Shown here piece after piece: positions 1 to 6,810 of a DNA stretch of 29,373 bases. The position numbers were made by a program, and so were the translations under genes. Source of the stretch: a virus; IMG/VR virus record IMGVR_UViG_3300025736_000130, positions 1-29,373 of that record. One strand, 5' to 3'. The notes below the pieces were generated by a model. It was not told the origin of the DNA and ran no database searches. It saw only the letters and a program-made list of their open reading frames with translations. How positions within the stretch are numbered: position 1 is the first letter of the stretch; each line of letters begins with the position of its first letter.

Positions 1-32
1 CAATAACGCAGGAATTAAATAAAAAAATATGA
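1..32 (+). CDS. possible 3' end of the gene starting at 29295 (if circular)
   Basis: If base 29373 is joined to base 1, the open frame begun at 29295 reads on for ten codons (TITQELNKKI) and stops at TGA 30-32, which overlaps the ATG at 29-31 of the next gene. Such ATGA overlaps are common elsewhere in this window (5085, 6807, 13755). The assignment holds only if the sequence is circular or circularly permuted. On its own this stretch is a 32-base leader without a near Shine-Dalgarno sequence. Confidence 0.45.
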   Translation, partial: ITQELNKKI

Positions 33-1150
33 GTACCAATATAACAGCCCCAGTAGTCGCCGCCGATGATGACATCCTCGCCTCAGAATGGAATGAAATG
101 AGAGATGATATAATCGTCAATGCAGGAGATTACGAAACAGCAGGAGGAGATGGCAATACAGTCACTCTAGCAATAGACTCGTCAATAGTCGCTTATGCGG
201 CCGGGCAAAAATTTAGATTTCAAGCCAACGCCGCCAACACAGGTGCGGTGACTTTGAATGTGAATAGTATAGGGGCTCAAACAATTAAAAAATATAGTGA
301 CCAAGATTTGGTATTGGGAGATATTGAAAATGGACAAGAAATAGAAGTGGTATATGATGGAACTGATATGCAATTATTAACCCCAGTAGCAAACGGTGTA
401 AAAAATATAGTTTTATACACAGCAGGAGAAACAATCGATGCAACTACAAAAGCGTTGGCTGTATATCTTAAAATTTCAGATGGAAAAGTTTATAAAACAG
501 ATGCTTCGGCATGGGGAGAAGAAATGTTCAGGTTTATTGGTTTTGTTTTAAAAGGAGAAAATGTGTCTGCTGATGATGAAGTGCGTGTTATTCAAGGAGA
601 AGGAGAAGTTGTCTCTGGTTTTTCTGGACTAACAATTAATGATGAACAATTAGAAACTGACACAGCCGGCGGAGTTGATAACACTGGTGGAACAAAAAAA
701 TACAAAGTTGCTCGTGCAATTTCGGCGACAGAAATGGTTATTGAAACTGGTGCAAAAATTGTTGATGGAAGTTATACTACAACATCAGATGTAGATACTT
801 TAACAAATACAGATATAGCAATTACTCTTGGATTTAAACCAAAAAGAGTTACGTGTGTAGGTAATCTATGGGCAGGTAGTAATCCCGTTACAGAATCTTG
901 GAATAATCAACACATTAATGCAGACGTACAAACTTCTGCTTGGTGGGTAAACGGAACAACTTATGGAGTAAACCCAAGAACTGATGCAAATGATACTACA
1001 TATTTAATACAATATACTAATAATACAAACATATCAAAAATTAGTGTAAATGCAGTCGATAATAACAGCTTGACTTTTAGGTGGACACATCAAAGAGATT
1101 TAGCAGGGCAAGAGTCAGTAATAAACTTTAGATATATAATTGAAGGATAA
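29..1150 (+). CDS. tail-fibre / appendage-like structural protein
   Basis: This 373-residue protein is rich in Gly, Thr, Asn and Val with alternating polar and hydrophobic residues, as in beta-structured phage fibre proteins. Residues about 55-90 (AGQKFRFQANAANTGAVTL, then NSIGAQTIKK) match a module I know from phage tail-fibre and collar proteins, where a small beta unit is followed by a variable receptor-facing part. The C-terminal third ends in a strand-rich segment (INFRYIIEG) resembling a fibre tip. There is no signal peptide or membrane segment. If the genome is circular, it closes the run of appendage genes that begins at 22674 and is followed directly by the lysis gene. It could equally be a head fibre. 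The exact family is not recognised. Confidence 0.6.
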   Translation: MSTNITAPVVAADDDILASEWNEMRDDIIVNAGDYETAGGDGNTVTLAIDSSIVAYAAGQKFRFQANAANTGAVTLNVNSIGAQTIKKYSDQDLVLGDIENGQEIEVVYDGTDMQLLTPVANGVKNIVLYTAGETIDATTKALAVYLKISDGKVYKTDASAWGEEMFRFIGFVLKGENVSADDEVRVIQGEGEVVSGFSGLTINDEQLETDTAGGVDNTGGTKKYKVARAISATEMVIETGAKIVDGSYTTTSDVDTLTNTDIAITLGFKPKRVTCVGNLWAGSNPVTESWNNQHINADVQTSAWWVNGTTYGVNPRTDANDTTYLIQYTNNTNISKISVNAVDNNSLTFRWTHQRDLAGQESVINFRYIIEG

Positions 1151-1151
1151 T

Positions 1152-2318
1152 ATGCAAAAATTAAAAAACACAGGAGTAATCCTCGAAGAAATACAACCAA
1201 AAGATTTAGTATTCGGATCCAACGAAAGAGTAAAGCACACGATTATGCTCAAAAGTGGTCTTTGGTTAGAATATTATTCAGCCGGGGAATTGCAGTTTTC
1301 AAATTTAGGAGATACGATGGGGTGTGTGACATTTTCGGCAATAAAAGTATTGTCAGCACATTTCAATAACTTGATCCGCAGTAAAACTTTATCAATAGGA
1401 AATATGCAATGGTTACAAGAAAAAGGATTTTTGAATAAATTTGGTGAGTTTGATTGTAGTGAGAGATTTACTTCGGCAATGTCTGGTACCAGTGCAAAAG
1501 GAAATACTGGCGGAGCAGTTTGGTGGAGCATGAGAAATCATGGCATTGTCCCACAATCAGCCTGTCCGTGGAACGGCGAGAGTGGTGCTTGGTTCAGAGA
1601 TTTGACAAATATAACACAGGAAATGAAAGATGTGGGATTAGAATTTGTAAAGAGATTTGATGTGATGTATGAAAGAGTCTATACAAATGCAGAAGACTTA
1701 AAAGAAGCAATCAAACGATCCCCGATTCAAGTATTCATCCCAACATCCTGCCCATATAACAGAGATAGGGTACAGCAATACTGCGGAGGGACAATAACAC
1801 ACGCTGTGAGCAAGTGTGAGGGGCTTGACAGGGGTTATCACCCACTATTTGACCACTATATCAAACAGCCACAGGAAAAGGGCTTAGAACGCTTTATACG
1901 CAGAGTCGCTGAAAACTACAAACTCTATGGAACTGGATATATTTGTAATGTGGCCGAGAAGCTGGATATAGACAAAGATGGATATGTTGAGATGGAAGAC
2001 CGCAAAGGAAGACTACGAAGATTCCCAGCTTATTTTGTAAAAACAATCACTTACCTCTTAACTAAGAGAGGATTCAAACTCAAAGGCGATATGAAAAAAT
2101 TATTATCAGAACATTGGAAAAGGTATCTAATTAGTTCAATGGTAACTTTTTTTGCTGGATTTTCTATATTTATAATTCCAAACATTGAGGAATTATCTCT
2201 AGAGAATTTTGCAACAGGTGCTTGGGTTGGTGTAGTATTTGCTGGTATTCGTGCTGGTGTAAAAGCAGTTTTGGAAAGTTTTGTTTCTTGGTATAAAAAA
2301 AAGAACGTAAAGGAATAA
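1152..2318 (+). CDS. papain-like cysteine peptidase fused to a holin-like membrane domain
   Basis: This 388-residue protein appears to have three parts. The N-terminal catalytic part has a Cys at residue 58 in GDTMGCVTFSA and a His at 217 in ITHAV, spaced and surrounded as in family C1 (papain-like) peptidases; phages use such peptidases as lysins or virion proteases. Residues 272-283 (DIDKDGYVEMED) form an EF-hand-type calcium loop with acids at positions 1, 3, 5 and 12. The last 75 residues hold two hydrophobic segments (about 326-345 and 355-380) separated by an acidic turn and ending in a Lys-rich tail, like a small holin. I chose ATG 1152 because AAGGA lies four bases upstream; ATG 1140 would add four residues. 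An in-frame ATG at 2091, preceded by AAAGGCGAT, could make the holin part alone. The peptidase substrate (wall peptide or virion protein) is not determined. Confidence 0.65.
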   Translation: MQKLKNTGVILEEIQPKDLVFGSNERVKHTIMLKSGLWLEYYSAGELQFSNLGDTMGCVTFSAIKVLSAHFNNLIRSKTLSIGNMQWLQEKGFLNKFGEFDCSERFTSAMSGTSAKGNTGGAVWWSMRNHGIVPQSACPWNGESGAWFRDLTNITQEMKDVGLEFVKRFDVMYERVYTNAEDLKEAIKRSPIQVFIPTSCPYNRDRVQQYCGGTITHAVSKCEGLDRGYHPLFDHYIKQPQEKGLERFIRRVAENYKLYGTGYICNVAEKLDIDKDGYVEMEDRKGRLRRFPAYFVKTITYLLTKRGFKLKGDMKKLLSEHWKRYLISSMVTFFAGFSIFIIPNIEELSLENFATGAWVGVVFAGIRAGVKAVLESFVSWYKKKNVKE

Positions 2319-2391
2319 GCTAATTCCGTGTGGAATATTCCTCGGGATCGGCTAGACCACGGGTTGCAGAAAATCGTGAAAATCATTAAGA

Positions 2392-2535
2392 GAACTCATC
2401 ACTATTTATAGCGAGTTCCAATAATGGTGAGTAGCGGTTTTCTGTTTATCCACTCTTTATCCACAGGCAACCATTGACAAGCGACCAAATATAGTATATA
2501 ATAAAAACAACAACATAATTTTTATATATAACAAT
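2392..2535 (+). promoter_or_regulatory. candidate replication origin / control region with DnaA-like boxes
   Basis: The gap between the lysis gene and the gene at 2536 holds TTATCCACT (2446-2454) and a perfect TTATCCACA (2457-2465), the bacterial DnaA-box consensus. An almost pure A/T stretch follows to 2535. Just upstream, GAACTC (2392-2397) can pair with GAGTTC (2413-2418), while the overlapping 2394-2406 can instead pair with 2420-2432 over 13 positions (one wobble, one mismatch). The position at the head of the replication block fits an origin, but the same boxes recur at promoters, so they may be operators. Bases 2319-2391 hold only weak hairpins and no gene. Confidence 0.4.
2457..2502 (+). 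promoter_or_regulatory. sigma70 promoter P1 with upstream TTATCCACAG box
   Basis: TTGACA (2474-2479), a 17-base spacer and TATAAT (2497-2502) form a perfect consensus promoter. TTATCCACAG (2457-2466) ends seven bases before the -35. The first ten spacer bases (AGCGACCAAA) are almost identical to those of the promoter at 7708. It would start transcription near 2509, ahead of the membrane-protein gene at 2536 and the replication genes. Confidence 0.8.
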
Positions 2536-2766
2536 ATGAAAACTCGCAGACATGGCACAATAAAACAAGCCATCAAAAAAGAGCTGACAGAAGAAAGGCT
2601 CATGAGAATAGAAAAATACTTACCGCTAATCTTTTTTATATTTTTCTCACTGCTCATGATAGGATGGTGCGAAAAAAACTATTACAAAGCAGATCTACAA
2701 TTTCAATCATACGCACAAGAACAATCAATGAATACAGATTTGTGGAACAGGGTAATGTCAGATTAG
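2536..2766 (+). CDS. small single-pass membrane protein, unknown function
   Basis: This 76-residue protein has a basic, helical N terminus (residues 1-28, many Lys/Arg/Glu), one hydrophobic segment at about 30-46 (LPLIFFIFFSLLMIGW), then a polar tail. That is the layout of a single-pass inner-membrane protein with the basic side in the cytoplasm. It is the first gene after the consensus promoter at 2474-2502, so it is probably expressed early and strongly. I recognise no family. A role in host takeover, superinfection exclusion or membrane anchoring of replication would be a guess. There is no Shine-Dalgarno sequence; the start has an A/T-rich leader with T at -1, like its neighbours. The end abuts the next TTATCCACAG box. 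Confidence 0.6.
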   Translation: MKTRRHGTIKQAIKKELTEERLMRIEKYLPLIFFIFFSLLMIGWCEKNYYKADLQFQSYAQEQSMNTDLWNRVMSD

Positions 2767-2813
2767 TTATCCACAGTAGAGAGGTTGGCAATAGTAGTAA
2801 AAAATGGTATAAT
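2767..2813 (+). promoter_or_regulatory. sigma70 promoter P2 with upstream TTATCCACAG box
   Basis: TTATCCACAG (2767-2776), eight bases, TTGGCA (2785-2790), a 17-base spacer, then TATAAT (2808-2813) preceded by an extended -10 TGG. It is the second of three promoters with the same box. The predicted start near 2820 lies just ahead of a short open frame and a strong terminator-like hairpin. Confidence 0.75.
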
Positions 2814-2833
2814 GAAAATACAAATAAAAAAAT

Positions 2834-2968
2834 ATGCCTAAAAAAGAACAGCAATTTAATACAAGAACCACGGGTTCACAAAACTATTCAGAGTTTAAAC
2901 ACTCTGGCGGTAGCTGTTCAATCACTCCGTTAGGCGATAGTAGCGTGAACTTGTGGTTTTTTTATTAA
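2834..2968 (+). CDS. possible 44-residue peptide overlapping a terminator-like RNA
   Basis: An open frame from ATG 2834 (leader A/T-rich, T at -1, like other starts here) encodes 44 residues, beginning MPKKEQQFNTRTTG and ending NLWFFY. It lies directly behind promoter P2 and stops five bases before the replication gene at 2973. The whole second half coincides with a long potential RNA stem and a seven-T run, so the sequence may be non-coding and the frame accidental. If translated, ribosomes crossing the stem would disrupt the terminator and so act as an attenuation control for the replication operon. Residue composition is unremarkable and no family is recognised. Confidence 0.35.
   Translation: MPKKEQQFNTRTTGSQNYSEFKHSGGSCSITPLGDSSVNLWFFY
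2866..2963 (+). terminator. terminator or attenuator with an internal hairpin (candidate small RNA 3' end)
   Basis: Bases 2866-2879 pair with 2945-2958 over 14 positions (two G-U, no mismatch), followed immediately by T at 2957-2963. Inside, CAGAGT (2889-2894) pairs with ACTCTG (2901-2906). This is an intrinsic terminator shape with a 65-base structured loop. A transcript from P2 would be roughly 140 bases. It sits ahead of the replication gene, so read-through could control that operon. Confidence 0.55.
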
Positions 2969-2972
2969 ACAT

Positions 2973-3767
2973 ATGTCAAAACAAAGATACATCCAAGACA
3001 GTTTCTGGACAGATCCATATGTCGAGGAACTATCCATGCCAGAAAAATTAGTTTTTTTATATCTTTTAACAAACCCATTATGCAACGTGGCTGGTATTTA
3101 TGAAATAACAGAAAGACGCTTATCACTTGAAACCGGAGCAGAAAAAAAAGAAATCAAGAAAATATTAGAAAAATTTACTAAAGACGAAAAGATTATAAGA
3201 CACAAAAGCTGGATTTTAATCATACAATTTGGAAAACATCAGTCAACTAACCCAAATATTGAGATAGGGGTTAGAAGGATTTTAGAGGCTTTACCAGATG
3301 AAATAAAGGCTTTGAAAGGCTTTGAAAGCCTATCCTACTTTACTTTACTTTACTTAACTTATCAGGGCGATAAATCGCCAGATAACAAAAAACCTATGTA
3401 CGAAGAACCAACAATTGAATTAGACGAGAGTGGAGAGGAAATAGAACCAAAGAGCAAATTTAAACTTCCAAGGGGGTTTGTGGTAAAACTTTCAAAATAC
3501 TATATGCAGGTATTTAATATACCGGAAACATCGGGAATATATTTTAACTACAAAAAAACAATAGACGGGATGATAGAACTATCCCAGAAAAAGAACGGCG
3601 ATGATCCAGAGAAGATTAACAAGGAAATCAAAACGAAAATTGATAATGCAAAAAAGAAATGCGACAAGGAAGGGTGGCCAAAAATGAAACTATCAACAAT
3701 ACTTGAAAACTGGAACATACCAGAACAAGAAATTAAATTAGATGTTTCAGAAAGGAGAAAATTATAA
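2973..3767 (+). CDS. replisome organiser / helicase-loader-like replication protein
   Basis: This 264-residue protein begins like phage replication organisers: RYIQDSFWTDPYVEELS, then a winged-helix-like region (about 20-95) with LFLYLLTNPLCNVAGIYEIT-type spacing and a helix of charged residues. An acidic linker (about 140-165) follows, then a Lys-rich helical C terminus. In the family (lambda O, DnaD/DnaT-like phage proteins) the N domain binds origin DNA and the C domain recruits the helicase. The next gene, one base downstream, is a DnaB-type helicase, which supports this role. The coding region contains four tandem TACTT units (3336-3355) that could slip and shift the frame. It lacks a Shine-Dalgarno sequence. 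Exact family membership is inferred from pattern and context. Confidence 0.65.
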   Translation: MSKQRYIQDSFWTDPYVEELSMPEKLVFLYLLTNPLCNVAGIYEITERRLSLETGAEKKEIKKILEKFTKDEKIIRHKSWILIIQFGKHQSTNPNIEIGVRRILEALPDEIKALKGFESLSYFTLLYLTYQGDKSPDNKKPMYEEPTIELDESGEEIEPKSKFKLPRGFVVKLSKYYMQVFNIPETSGIYFNYKKTIDGMIELSQKKNGDDPEKINKEIKTKIDNAKKKCDKEGWPKMKLSTILENWNIPEQEIKLDVSERRKL

Positions 3768-3768
3768 T

Positions 3769-5088
3769 ATGATAGATTTAAACGAACTAGAAAAAATATT
3801 ACCACAAAATCTAGAAGCAGAGATGTGTTTACTCGGATCATTATTATTAGATAAAGAAGCAATCTACCACATTATTGATTTTATTGATCAAGATGATTTT
3901 TATTCAATAAAACACAATGGTATATTTAGTGGTTATTTAGAACTTTTTAATGCTGGGACAAAAATAGACATAGTCACAATGTCTGAAAAGCTAAAAAGCA
4001 AAAAACAACTAGAAGCAATCGGTGGTGTTGGGTATTTAACAAGATTAATAAACAGCGTGGTAACAGTTGGCCACATAAAAGACTATGCAAAAATAGTAAA
4101 AGACAAATCACTTAGAAGACAGATATTATCAGCACAGGAAACAAACACACAAGAAGTTTATGATGACGAAAAAGAAATCAATCAATTACTGGCCGAGGTT
4201 CAAAATAGATTATACGAAGTCAACCCATTAAAAACAAAGAACGATTCAGTGCAATCAATTTTAAAAGACCTAAACACATTACAAGAAGAATATTCAAAGA
4301 AATATGAAGAAGGTAAAAACATAATTGGTTTTAGTTCGGGAAATGGAAAAATAGATAATTTGATTGACGGACTTCGCCCCGGACATCTCTGGGTAATAGG
4401 CGCGTGGCATGGTACAGGTAAAACATCATATGCTTTGAATATAGTTCATAGCCTATTAGAGCAAGAGATACCAGTGAGCATAGTATCAACCGAGATGAGC
4501 CAAACAGATCTGACAGCAAAGCTGATAGGTATTAGACACAGATTATCATCAATGAAAGTGATCAAGGGAATATTAGATAAAGAAACAAAAAATAACATCG
4601 ATGAGGGTAAATTATTTTTAAACCATTCAAATCTTGATATACATACCGACTTTGATTTTGAAAAGATAAAAATGATAATCAGAAAGGATGTATACACAAA
4701 AGGCGTAAAAGTTGTAATGATAGATTATATACAGAAAATTACCCATGGCAAGATATATGAAGAAACTCCGCTGATGTCCAGAATAGCACATGACTTATCA
4801 AATTTAGCACAGGAACTTAAAATAACGATACTGCTATTATCTCAAATAAGCAATGCAGCACAAAAGGGTGGGGGAGCTGGGGCTGGATACAAAGGATCTG
4901 GTGCGATAGAAGCCTCTGCCGACTTTGCACTGGTGCTAAAGAGGGACAAGACCAGAGAAGAACCAGACGCCGAATGGGTAGAAATGAAGATCCAGGTGAG
5001 TAAAAATAAGTTCGGACTAGACGGAACGATTGACATGTGGTTTCATCTAAAAAGCGGACAAGTATCATTAACACCATACGACTTATGA
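3769..5088 (+). CDS. dnaB: DnaB-type replicative helicase
   Basis: This is a 439-residue hexameric replicative DNA helicase. It has an N-terminal helical domain (IDLNELEKILPQNLEAEMCL, a typical DnaB opening), a linker, and a RecA-like domain with Walker A GAWHGTGKTS near 212-221, VSTEMS, Walker B VVMIDYIQ, and LLLSQISNAA, in the order seen in DnaB. The length is close to the family norm. I chose ATG 3769 rather than 3742 because it is one base after the previous stop, has AAAGGAG upstream, and gives the normal DnaB N terminus. It unwinds the fork and would work with a host polymerase and primase, as neither is encoded here. TGA overlaps the ATG of the next gene. Confidence 0.93.
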   Translation: MIDLNELEKILPQNLEAEMCLLGSLLLDKEAIYHIIDFIDQDDFYSIKHNGIFSGYLELFNAGTKIDIVTMSEKLKSKKQLEAIGGVGYLTRLINSVVTVGHIKDYAKIVKDKSLRRQILSAQETNTQEVYDDEKEINQLLAEVQNRLYEVNPLKTKNDSVQSILKDLNTLQEEYSKKYEEGKNIIGFSSGNGKIDNLIDGLRPGHLWVIGAWHGTGKTSYALNIVHSLLEQEIPVSIVSTEMSQTDLTAKLIGIRHRLSSMKVIKGILDKETKNNIDEGKLFLNHSNLDIHTDFDFEKIKMIIRKDVYTKGVKVVMIDYIQKITHGKIYEETPLMSRIAHDLSNLAQELKITILLLSQISNAAQKGGGAGAGYKGSGAIEASADFALVLKRDKTREEPDAEWVEMKIQVSKNKFGLDGTIDMWFHLKSGQVSLTPYDL

Positions 5089-5249
5089 ATAGATTTATAG
5101 AATACAGCCCAAGTAGAAAATGGATAAGAATATTTGATGAGGATAACACCGAATATCTTTCTAACCCTCTTGACTTTGAATTGTTATATTATGGGACAGA
5201 AGATGAATGTGCTGAAATAGCAAACATACTTCGATATGCAATATTATAG
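5085..5249 (+). CDS. unknown small protein
   Basis: This 54-residue protein (starting MNRFIEYSPSRKWIRIF) overlaps the helicase stop by ATGA, so it is probably translationally coupled to it. It is mixed in charge, with a short basic N-terminal half and an acidic C-terminal helix (YGTEDECAEIANILRYAI). The longer frame back to 5037 lies within the helicase gene and is less likely. I recognise no family. Its position at the end of the helicase gene suggests a replication accessory role, but this is only an inference from position. Confidence 0.55.
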   Translation: MNRFIEYSPSRKWIRIFDEDNTEYLSNPLDFELLYYGTEDECAEIANILRYAIL

Positions 5250-5415
5250 ACTACCGTTTTATAAACTAACCCTAATTCATAAAAAGAGCGGTAAAAAATA
5301 TACATTTTACCAATCAATAACTGAATTTTTAGCCTATGACGAATCAAGATTTACAGCACATATCCAAGACACTAAAGAAAAAAAGAGTAATCAGCAAAAG
5401 TTGCATTTGTCCTAG
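5236..5415 (+). CDS. unknown small protein, overlapping both neighbours
   Basis: A 59-residue frame from ATG 5236 overlaps the previous gene by 14 bases and the next by 80. The first 35 residues (RLPFYKLTLIHKKSGKKYTF and on) look like a genuine small beta-hairpin protein and fill what would otherwise be an 86-base gap. The last 25 residues lie over the zinc-ribbon frame and look less natural. Either both genes are real and overlap, or one of the ends is mis-set by a sequence error. No family is recognised. Confidence 0.45.
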   Translation: MQYYRLPFYKLTLIHKKSGKKYTFYQSITEFLAYDESRFTAHIQDTKEKKSNQQKLHLS

Positions 5416-5557
5416 ATGCAAAGAAGATGGTTTATATACCTACTGGGACCAAGACAGCAAGTGCCATAAATTCAGATGTCCTACTTGTAATTTTGGGAAT
5501 TTCTTACACAACTTAAATTATATATCTAAAAAAATAAATAATTTGACAATACTATGA
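5336..5557 (+). CDS. small zinc-ribbon protein
   Basis: This 73-residue protein carries two Cys pairs, CPRC near residue 25 and CPTC near residue 50, spaced by aromatic and basic residues (YTYWDQDSKCHKFR). This is a zinc-ribbon layout, usual in small phage proteins that bind nucleic acid or hold a protein complex. The N terminus is basic. The C terminus is Asn/Ile-rich without further motifs. It lies in a run of small genes after the helicase and ends four bases inside the next ATG. Function beyond metal binding cannot be told. Confidence 0.55.
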   Translation: MTNQDLQHISKTLKKKRVISKSCICPRCKEDGLYTYWDQDSKCHKFRCPTCNFGNFLHNLNYISKKINNLTIL

Positions 5558-5724
5558 AGATTAAAAAAACTAATTTTGAATGGTGGATAACAAATGATAT
5601 GATTTTTGAGATAAATGTTAAGAAAACTTTGTATAATAGATATAAATGGTGGATTTCTACTAAACTATTCTTACCAGGGAAATACAGATGGACAACTTGG
5701 AGCGAAAAACAACCTAAATATTAA
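5554..5724 (+). CDS. unknown small Trp-rich protein
   Basis: This 56-residue frame starts inside the end of the zinc-ribbon gene. It is basic and contains seven Trp (EWWITND, KWWISTK, WTTW), an unusually high number. The repeated WWI segment suggests an ancient internal duplication of a short unit. There is no clear membrane segment. Codon use is like its neighbours and it fills the space between two better-supported genes, which favours it being real. Function is unknown. Confidence 0.5.
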   Translation: MKIKKTNFEWWITNDMIFEINVKKTLYNRYKWWISTKLFLPGKYRWTTWSEKQPKY

Positions 5725-5727
5725 CTA

Positions 5728-5752
5728 ATCCATTAAACAAATAAACGTATGA
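5728..5752 (+). repeat. repeated start region, copy 1
   Basis: This 25-base stretch, from ATCCATTAAAC through the first bases of the gene at 5749, recurs perfectly at 6137-6161 over the start of another gene. The two genes are otherwise unrelated, so the shared part is a leader and start-codon cassette. It holds no Shine-Dalgarno sequence. Confidence 0.9.
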
Positions 5753-6129
5753 AGAAAAAAGAATCAGAGTTTGGTAAAGGTTTCATTTATAACCTTGTCT
5801 TATTCGCAAAACACTATGAAAGAATGCAAGGGTATCTTGAAACAAACAACAAAATGGCAGAATCTAGCCCAGACTTATGGACAAAAGGAGAGATAGATTC
5901 ATGGTTCAGTGGAGCAGGTGACCATTTCTTTGAAATAGAGATACCAAAACAGTTTGAAAATACAGAGATTGATAAAATAGCACTTGAATTACAAGATGAA
6001 GCAATAGAAAGAAGATTAGGCAAAAGCACGATGAAAGACGGTGAGGACTTCTTTAAAAAACTAGAAAAACTTTGTAGAATAATAGATAAAAAACTAGGAG
6101 TAGATTCAATAGAAGCAACGTGGAATTAA
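5749..6129 (+). CDS. conserved phage hypothetical protein
   Basis: This 126-residue protein starts KKKESEFGKGFIYNLVLFAK and contains WFSGAGDHFFEIEIP and a C-terminal ERRLGKSTMKDGEDFF, IIDKKLGV pattern. I have seen this arrangement (ESEFGKG..., a W-F-x-G-A-x-D-H box, a final short acidic-basic helix) in uncharacterised proteins of phages and environmental genomes; no function is known to me. It is predicted cytoplasmic and helical with no signal or membrane segment. Its start lies in a 25-base leader shared with the gene at 6158. It may belong to the early or middle gene set by position. Confidence 0.7.
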   Translation: MKKKESEFGKGFIYNLVLFAKHYERMQGYLETNNKMAESSPDLWTKGEIDSWFSGAGDHFFEIEIPKQFENTEIDKIALELQDEAIERRLGKSTMKDGEDFFKKLEKLCRIIDKKLGVDSIEATWN

Positions 6130-6136
6130 ATAATAC

Positions 6137-6161
6137 ATCCATTAAACAAATAAACGTATGA
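6137..6161 (+). repeat. repeated start region, copy 2
   Basis: Perfect second copy of the 25-base leader plus start codon found at 5728-5752. It covers the ATG at 6158. Confidence 0.9.
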
Positions 6162-6247
6162 GGAAAATTACAATTAGGGCGATTGATATTGCCGTAATAT
6201 TATTGTGCTGGGAAGCAGGACAAGCAGTATACAGATATTTTAACTAA
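6158..6247 (+). CDS. 29-residue hydrophobic peptide
   Basis: A 29-residue open frame whose start is the duplicated leader also used by the gene at 5749, which argues that it is translated. The basic start MRKITIR is followed by AIDIAVILLCWEAGQAV, long enough for one membrane-spanning helix, and a short polar end. It could be a membrane peptide or a remnant. No family is recognised. Confidence 0.5.
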   Translation: MRKITIRAIDIAVILLCWEAGQAVYRYFN

Positions 6248-6267
6248 CAAACCCTTATCTAAACTAT

Positions 6268-6405
6268 ATGAAACAATCACCAGAAGATACCTTGCAAAAA
6301 TTATTAAAAATAATTAATTCCAATCCTAAAATAAATAAAAAGGTCTTGAAAAAGAGATGTAAAAAAATAGGTTTAGATTACAAATTATTATCTTGTTTTA
6401 AATAA
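6268..6405 (+). CDS. unknown small basic protein
   Basis: A 45-residue frame, strongly Lys-rich (NKKVLKKRCKKIG) with a helical N half (EDTLQKLLKIINSN). It starts 20 bases after the previous stop with the usual A/T-rich leader and T at -1. Charge suggests nucleic acid or acidic-protein binding, which is only a guess. Bases 6406-6507 after it hold no convincing gene, though a short open stretch (6437-6511) contains a CVEC motif without a good start codon. Confidence 0.45.
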   Translation: MKQSPEDTLQKLLKIINSNPKINKKVLKKRCKKIGLDYKLLSCFK

Positions 6406-6507
6406 CACATTCATTATAGGAACAGGTTTAATTTAATTAACTATAGTTGTTAGATTTATATGTGTGGAGTGTGATGGTAAACAATTAAGAGCTAAGAATA
6501 AATTAGT

Positions 6508-6810
6508 ATGAGAAAACATCTTCAAAAAAGAAAAAACGCTGGAATTATTGATTTTATTGAGGTGTCTCTTGACTGGGGCAGGTGTCATAAGGAATTTGTA
6601 GTATATGACATTGAACAAGATTATTTTTGTAGAATTTTCTTTGACAATAAGTATAGACAAGATACAGAAAACACACCACAAAAAAGATTAGATTTTCTTG
6701 AACAGAAATATAAAGAACTTGAAAAAGACAAAAGTAAGGGCTTGTATTCAGTTGCAGATGAAAAAAAAGAGGTGAAAGAGCAGATGGAGTTTTATAAAAA
6801 ATATCTATGA
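6508..6810 (+). CDS. unknown protein with C-terminal helix
   Basis: This 100-residue protein has an N-terminal basic segment, then a likely beta region (IIDFIEVSLDWGRCHKEFVV, YFCRIFFDNKY), then a highly charged C-terminal helix (LEQKYKELEKDKSKG, KKEVKEQMEFYKKYL). It overlaps the next gene by an ATGA, so the two are probably co-translated. I recognise no family. The lack of membrane segments and the charged helix suggest a soluble protein with a protein partner, perhaps the next gene product. Confidence 0.6.
   Translation: MRKHLQKRKNAGIIDFIEVSLDWGRCHKEFVVYDIEQDYFCRIFFDNKYRQDTENTPQKRLDFLEQKYKELEKDKSKGLYSVADEKKEVKEQMEFYKKYL

Noticed and set aside
2664-2933. 89-residue + strand open frame
   Set aside because: It overlaps the membrane-protein gene, both promoter elements of P2 and the small structured leader, and its protein is compositionally odd.
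2867-2957. tRNA or tRNA-like structure
   Set aside because: GGTTCAC resembles a T-loop, but there is no acceptor stem, anticodon arm or CCA end in register; no tRNA was found anywhere in the window.
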